Source: Diaphorobacter aerolatus | Lineage (GTDB): Bacteria > Pseudomonadota > Gammaproteobacteria > Burkholderiales > Burkholderiaceae_C | Length of the DNA stretch: 64,000 bases | NCBI RefSeq assembly: GCF_014489535.1 | Contig: NZ_CP060783.1 | Coordinates: 3,865,501-3,929,500 of the forward strand | Direction of reading: 5' to 3' | Part shown: in pieces, positions 59,787 through 64,000 of the stretch | Numbering within the stretch: position 1 is the first letter of the stretch | Layout of the letters: each line of letters opens with the position of its first letter | Notes under the pieces: model-generated | What the model was told of the DNA's origin: nothing | Databases searched by the model: none | What the model saw: the letters and a program-made list of their open reading frames with translations, nothing else | Position numbers and translations under genes: made by a program

Positions 59787-62700
59787 ATGAATGTTCCGAT
59801 TGCGCTGGCTGCCCTGCAGGCGCAGGGCGAAGAGCCCACCCGTTTGCGTGAGATTCCGTATAACTACACCTCGTTTTCCGACCGGGAAATCGTGATCCGC
59901 CTGCTCGGTGCATCTGCCTGGGGCGTGCTCGATCAATTGCGCCGCGAGCGCCGCACGGGCCGGTCCGCACGCATGCTGTACGAGGTGCTCGGCGACATCT
60001 GGGTGGTCCAGCGCAATCCGTATTTGCAGGACGACCTGCTGCACAACCCCGATCGTCGCAAGATGCTGGTGGATGCGCTGATCCACCGCCTCGCCGAGAT
60101 CGAAAAGCGCCGCCAGCCCGATGAGCATGCCGAGCGCGACCGGCTCGTGGGCGTGCTGGTGGCGGCCGCGCGCCGCGCCATCGGCGAGTTCGACGCCACG
60201 CTGGTCGAGGCCTCGGAGTTGCGCAAGAGGGTGCAGAAGCGCCTTGGCAAGCACACCGCCAAGGACAACATCAAGTTCGATGGACTGTCGCGCGTGTCGC
60301 ATGTGACCGACGCGACCGACTGGCGCGTGGAATATCCGTTCGTGGTGCTGACCCCGACACCGAGGCCGAGATGGCCGCGCTGGTCAGGGCCTGCATCGAA
60401 CTCGAGCTGACCATCATCCCGCGCGGCGGTGGCACGGGCTACACCGGCGGCGCGATTCCGCTGACCTGGCGCAGCGCGGTGATCAACACCGAAAAGCTCG
60501 AGGCGATGACCGAAGTCGAGATGCGCCGCCTGCCGGGCGTGGATCGTGAGGTCGGCACCATATATACCGAAGCCGGCGTGGTGACGCAGCGCGTGGCCGA
60601 CGCGGCCGAGCGCGCGGGCTTCGTGTTCGCGGTCGATCCGACATCGGCCGAAGCCTCCTGCATCGGCGGCAACATCGCCATGAATGCGGGCGGCAAGAAG
60701 GCCGTGCTGTGGGGCACGGCGCTCGACAATCTCGCGAGCTGGCGCATGGTGACGCCCGACGCCCAGTGGCTCGAAGTCACGCGCATCGGCCACAACCTCG
60801 GCAAGATTCACGACGCGGAAATGGCGAGCTTCGAATTGCAGTATTTCGAAGCCGACGGCAAGACGCCGATCCGCACCGAACGCCTCGACATTCCCGGCAA
60901 GACGTTCCGCAAGGAAGGTCTGGGCAAGGACGTGACCGACAAGTTCCTCTCGGGCCTGCCGGGCGTGCAGAAGGAAGGCACGGACGGCCTGATCACGAGC
61001 GCGCGCTGGATCGTGCACCGCATGCCCGATCACACGCGCACCGTGTGCCTCGAATTCTTCGGCAACGCCAAGGACGCGGTGCCCAGCATCGTGGAAATTA
61101 AGGACTTCATGTTCGCCGAGCAGAACCGCTCGGGCGTGCTGCTGGCCGGTCTTGAGCATCTGGACGACCGCTATCTCAAGGCCGTCGGCTATGCCACCAA
61201 GAGCAAGAAGGGCAACGGCCACCTGCCCAAGATGGTGCTGATCGGCGACATCGTGGGAGACAACGCCGACGACGTCGCCAAGGTGGCCGCCGAGGTCGTG
61301 CGCATTGCCAATTCGCGCAATGGCGAAGGCTTTACGGCGGTGAGCGCCGAGGCACGCAAGAAATTCTGGCTGGATCGCAAGCGCACCGCCGCGATCAGCC
61401 GCCACACCAACGCCTTCAAGATCAACGAGGACGTGGTGATCCCGCTGCCGCGCATGTGGGAGTACACCGACGGCATCGAGCGCATCAATATCGAGCTGAG
61501 CCTGCGCAACAAGATCAAGCTCTGCGACGCGCTGATCGACTTCTTCGAGCGCGGCAATCTGCCGCTGGGCAAGCAGGACGATGCGGGCGAGATTCCGTCG
61601 GCCGAGCTGCTCGAGGACCGCGTGAGCCAGGCAATTGCGCTCGTCAAGGACATTCGCGGCCTGTGGCAGGGCTGGCTGCACAACGTCGAAACGCTGTTCC
61701 CGCAGTTGCAGGATCACACGCTGCGCGCGAGCTGGAAGACGCAGCTCAAGGCACCGCTGGCGCAGATCTTCAACGGCGCGCCGTTCCAGCCCATCCTGGC
61801 CGAAGTGAACGCCACACACCAGCGCGTGCTGAAAGGTCGTGTCTGGGTGGCACTGCACATGCACGCGGGCGATGGCAACGTGCACACCAACATTCCGGTC
61901 AACAGCGACGACTACGACATGCTGCAGACCGCGCACGAGGCCGTGGCGCGCATCATGGTGCTGGCGCGCAGTCTCGATGGCGTGATTTCGGGCGAGCACG
62001 GCATCGGCATCACCAAGCTGGAGTTTCTGACCGACGACGAACTCGCGCCGTTTGCCGAGTACAAGCGCCGGGTCGATCCGCATGGGCACTTCAACCGGGG
62101 CAAGCTGATCCGCAATCAGGACGCGTTGCTTGCCGACCAGAACCGGCGCAGTCCGGAGGCCGGGCAGGCGCATTCGCGTGCGTCGCTGATGTTCGCCGAT
62201 CTGACCAATGCCTACACGCCGTCGTTCGGGCTCATGGGCCACGAGTCGCTGATCATGCAGCAGAGCGACATCGGCGCGATTGCCGATTCGGTCAAGGACT
62301 GTCTGCGTTGCGGCAAGTGCAAGCCGGTGTGCGCCACGCACGTGCCGCGCGCCAACCTGCTGTACAGCCCGCGCAACAAGATTCTCGCGACGTCGCTGCT
62401 GGTCGAGGCCTTTCTCTATGAGGAGCAGACGCGCCGGGGCGTGTCGATCCAGCACTGGCAGGAATTCGAGGACGTGTCGGATCACTGCACCGTCTGCCAC
62501 AAGTGCTTCACGCCCTGCCCGGTGAAGATCGACTTTGGCGACGTCACCATGAACATGCGCAACTTGCTGCGCAAGATGGGCAAGAAGAGCTTCCGTCCCG
62601 GCAACAAGCTGGCGATGACGATGCTGAATGCGACCAATCCCGACACCATCAAGTTCATGCGTGGCGCAATGGTCAACGTCGGCTTCAAGGCCCAGCGCGC

Positions 62701-63712
62701 GGCGGTCGATCTGCTGCGCACGGTGAGCAGGAAGCAGACCGCGCATCCCCCGGCGACGGTGGGCGCGCCGCCGCTCAAGGAAGAGATCATCCACTTCGTG
62801 AACAAGAAGCTTCCCGGAGGACTGCCCAAACGCACGGCACGCGCCTTGCTCGACATCGAGAACAAGGACTACGTGCCGATCATCCGCGATCCCAGGACCA
62901 CCAGTTCCGACACCGAGGCCGTGTTCTATTTCCCCGGTTGCGGCTCCGAGCGTTTGTTCAGCCAGGTCGGTCTTGCCACGCAGGCCATGCTCTGGCACGC
63001 CGGCGTGCAGACCGTGCTGCCGCCGGGCTATCTGTGCTGCGGCTATCCGCAGCGCGGCTCGGGCCAGTTCGATGTGGCCGAGAAGATGATCACCGATAAC
63101 CGCGTGCTGTTCCACCGCGTGGCGACGACGCTGAACTACCTCGACATCAAGACGGTGGTGGTGAGCTGCGGCACCTGCTACGACCAGCTCCAGGGCTACC
63201 AGTTCGACAAGATCTTCCCGGGCTGTCGCATCATCGACATCCACGAATACCTGCTCGAAAAAGGCATCACGCTCGCGGGCAAGGGCACGTACATGTACCA
63301 CGACCCCTGCCACACTCCGATGAAACTGCAGGAACCGATGAAGACCGTGAAGGCGCTCGTCGGCGACAACGTGCTCAAGAGCGAACGCTGCTGCGGTGAG
63401 TCGGGCACGCTGGGCGTCACGCGGCCCGACATCTCCACGCAGATCCGCTTTCGCAAGACCGAGGAAATCCGCAAGACCGAGGCCGTGCTGCGCGAGAGCG
63501 GGCAGGTGGGCGCCAAGGAAAACCTGAAGATCCTCACAAGCTGCCCCAGCTGCCTGCAAGGCCTGAGCCGCTATCAGGACGATCTGCAAAACGGTCTGCT
63601 CGAGGCCGACTACATCGTCGTCGAGATGGCGCGCGAGATTCTTGGCGAGAACTGGATGCCCGAGTACGTGAAACGCGCCAACGAGGGCGGCATCGAGCGG
63701 GTGCTGGTTTAG
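59787..63712 (+). CDS. Large FAD/iron-sulfur oxidoreductase, DUF3683-FAD-Fe-S-CCG fusion (one-base frameshift in the sequence)
   Basis: A 1308-residue protein after one C is added to the run 60352-60355. Order: N-terminal DUF3683-type region (about 1-185, [19 protein letters not shown]), FAD-binding type 4 domain (about 185-420, [11 protein letters not shown]), FAD-oxidase C domain (about 420-770, [20 protein letters not shown]), two ferredoxin clusters ([11 protein letters not shown] about 838; [12 protein letters not shown] about 900) and two CCG domains ([10 protein letters not shown] about 1048; [17 protein letters not shown] about 1200). This equals a GlcD/D-lactate dehydrogenase fused to a GlcF-like subunit, so it probably oxidises a 2-hydroxy acid and passes electrons to the quinone pool. 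The substrate is unknown. Confidence 0.9.
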
Positions 63713-63728
63713 GGCCTGGTCGCGTAAC

Positions 63729-63749
63729 GCCGCAGGCCACCCCTGCGGC
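63729..63749. other. Hairpin after the FAD oxidoreductase
   Basis: GCCGCAGG, CCACC, CCTGCGGC: an 8-bp stem 17 bases after the stop codon. There is no T-tract, so any termination role would need Rho. Confidence 0.4.
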
Positions 63750-63827
63750 CTCGCGTGATCGTGTCGTCACCTTCGCCAATGCGCTCACCGGTCTTTATGG
63801 ACATGCTCTCGGCCTATGATGGCGGCC

Positions 63828-64000
63828 ATGCATTCACACCCGACACAGCCTGAGTCCCCCAACTGCGTGCTTTGCCGCGAAGACGGCGGCGCGCTTGTCT
63901 GGCGTGGCTCCAGGCTGCGCCTGATTCGGGCGAGCGAGGAAGGCTTTCCCGCGTTCTACCGCGTGATCTGGAATGCGCACGTCGCAGAGTTCTCCGATCT
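63828..64000 (+). CDS. HIT-family hydrolase (partial, runs off the right edge)
   Basis: The first 57 codons of a HIT-like protein: a CVLC zinc-type pair followed by RLRLIRASEEGFPAFYRVIW, which matches the diadenosine-tetraphosphate hydrolase-like HIT proteins of Burkholderiales. The HxHxH active site lies outside the window. An in-frame ATG three codons earlier (63819) is a possible alternative start. Confidence 0.75.
   Translation, partial: MHSHPTQPESPNCVLCREDGGALVWRGSRLRLIRASEEGFPAFYRVIWNAHVAEFSD

Noticed and set aside
59933..63589. An uninterrupted minus-strand frame of more than 1200 codons opposite the FAD oxidoreductase
   Set aside because: It is antisense to a gene with clear domains. 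Long antisense frames are common in high-GC genes with strong third-position bias, and its composition (His, Arg, Ala-rich) shows no recognisable domain.

Overview
The window is a stretch of bacterial chromosome with high GC. It is packed with housekeeping genes whose order and protein sequences point to a betaproteobacterium of the order Burkholderiales, most likely family Comamonadaceae. The genus cannot be fixed from sequence alone. I see no insertion sequence, integrase, prophage, CRISPR array or rRNA. There is one tRNA gene, tRNA-Pro(CGG). The two end genes are cut by the window: a tetrapyrrole-methylase-family methyltransferase at the left and a HIT-family protein at the right.

Layout. 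1-7450: yceF facing yceD, then rpmF-plsX-fabHDG-acpP-fabF (lipid synthesis linked to ribosomal protein L32). 7520-12218: a small membrane protein, then the envelope-stress block rpoE-rseA-rseB-degP. 12219-12727: a gene-poor, AT-richer gap with three terminator hairpins. 12728-20840: lepA, lepB, a DUF4845 protein, rnc, era, recO, pdxJ, acpS and nagZ, tightly spaced. 20921-27215: an SbmA/YddA-like ABC transporter, a phosphofructokinase, a small MscS channel, a response-regulator diguanylate cyclase and lysS. 27371-36121: a surface-glycan cluster (ugd, flippase, methyltransferase, glycosyltransferase, second methyltransferase, aminotransferase, phosphoglycosyl transferase, membrane 4,6-dehydratase). 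36282-44126: tRNA-Pro and ispB facing rplU-rpmA-obgE-proB, then rppH, proS and a lytic transglycosylase. 44204-49531, mostly minus strand: a CorC/CNNM protein, grxD, prmC, prfA and hemA. 49604-52437: a small membrane protein and a large DUF3772-type MscS channel. 52705-58079, minus strand: a complete glycerol-3-phosphate/glycerophosphodiester uptake operon ugpB-A-E-C, a VOC protein and ugpQ. 58373-63712: serA and a 1308-residue FAD/iron-sulfur oxidoreductase.

How the genes work together. The left third makes acyl-ACP and phospholipid precursors, then watches and repairs the envelope (sigma-E, RseA/RseB, DegP, signal peptidase I). The glycan cluster can activate and modify a UDP-sugar, load it on the lipid carrier and flip the product. 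It lacks a polymerase and a sugar N-acetyltransferase in this window. The ugp operon imports glycerol-phosphates and hydrolyses their diesters.

The most important caution is sequence quality. Fourteen conserved genes, many of them essential (fabD, fabG, fabF, obgE, proS and others), are each broken by exactly one missing G or C, nearly always in a short G or C run. A fifteenth case is probable. This pattern is what homopolymer under-calling gives, so I annotate these as single intact genes with a probable sequencing error, not as pseudogenes. I found no convincing undescribed biological system. The best leads for a second look are the 12.2-12.7 kb leader region, two apparently leaderless promoters (yceD, hemA), an attenuator-like hairpin inside the ugp operon, the palindromes upstream of serA, and the large FAD/Fe-S fusion enzyme.
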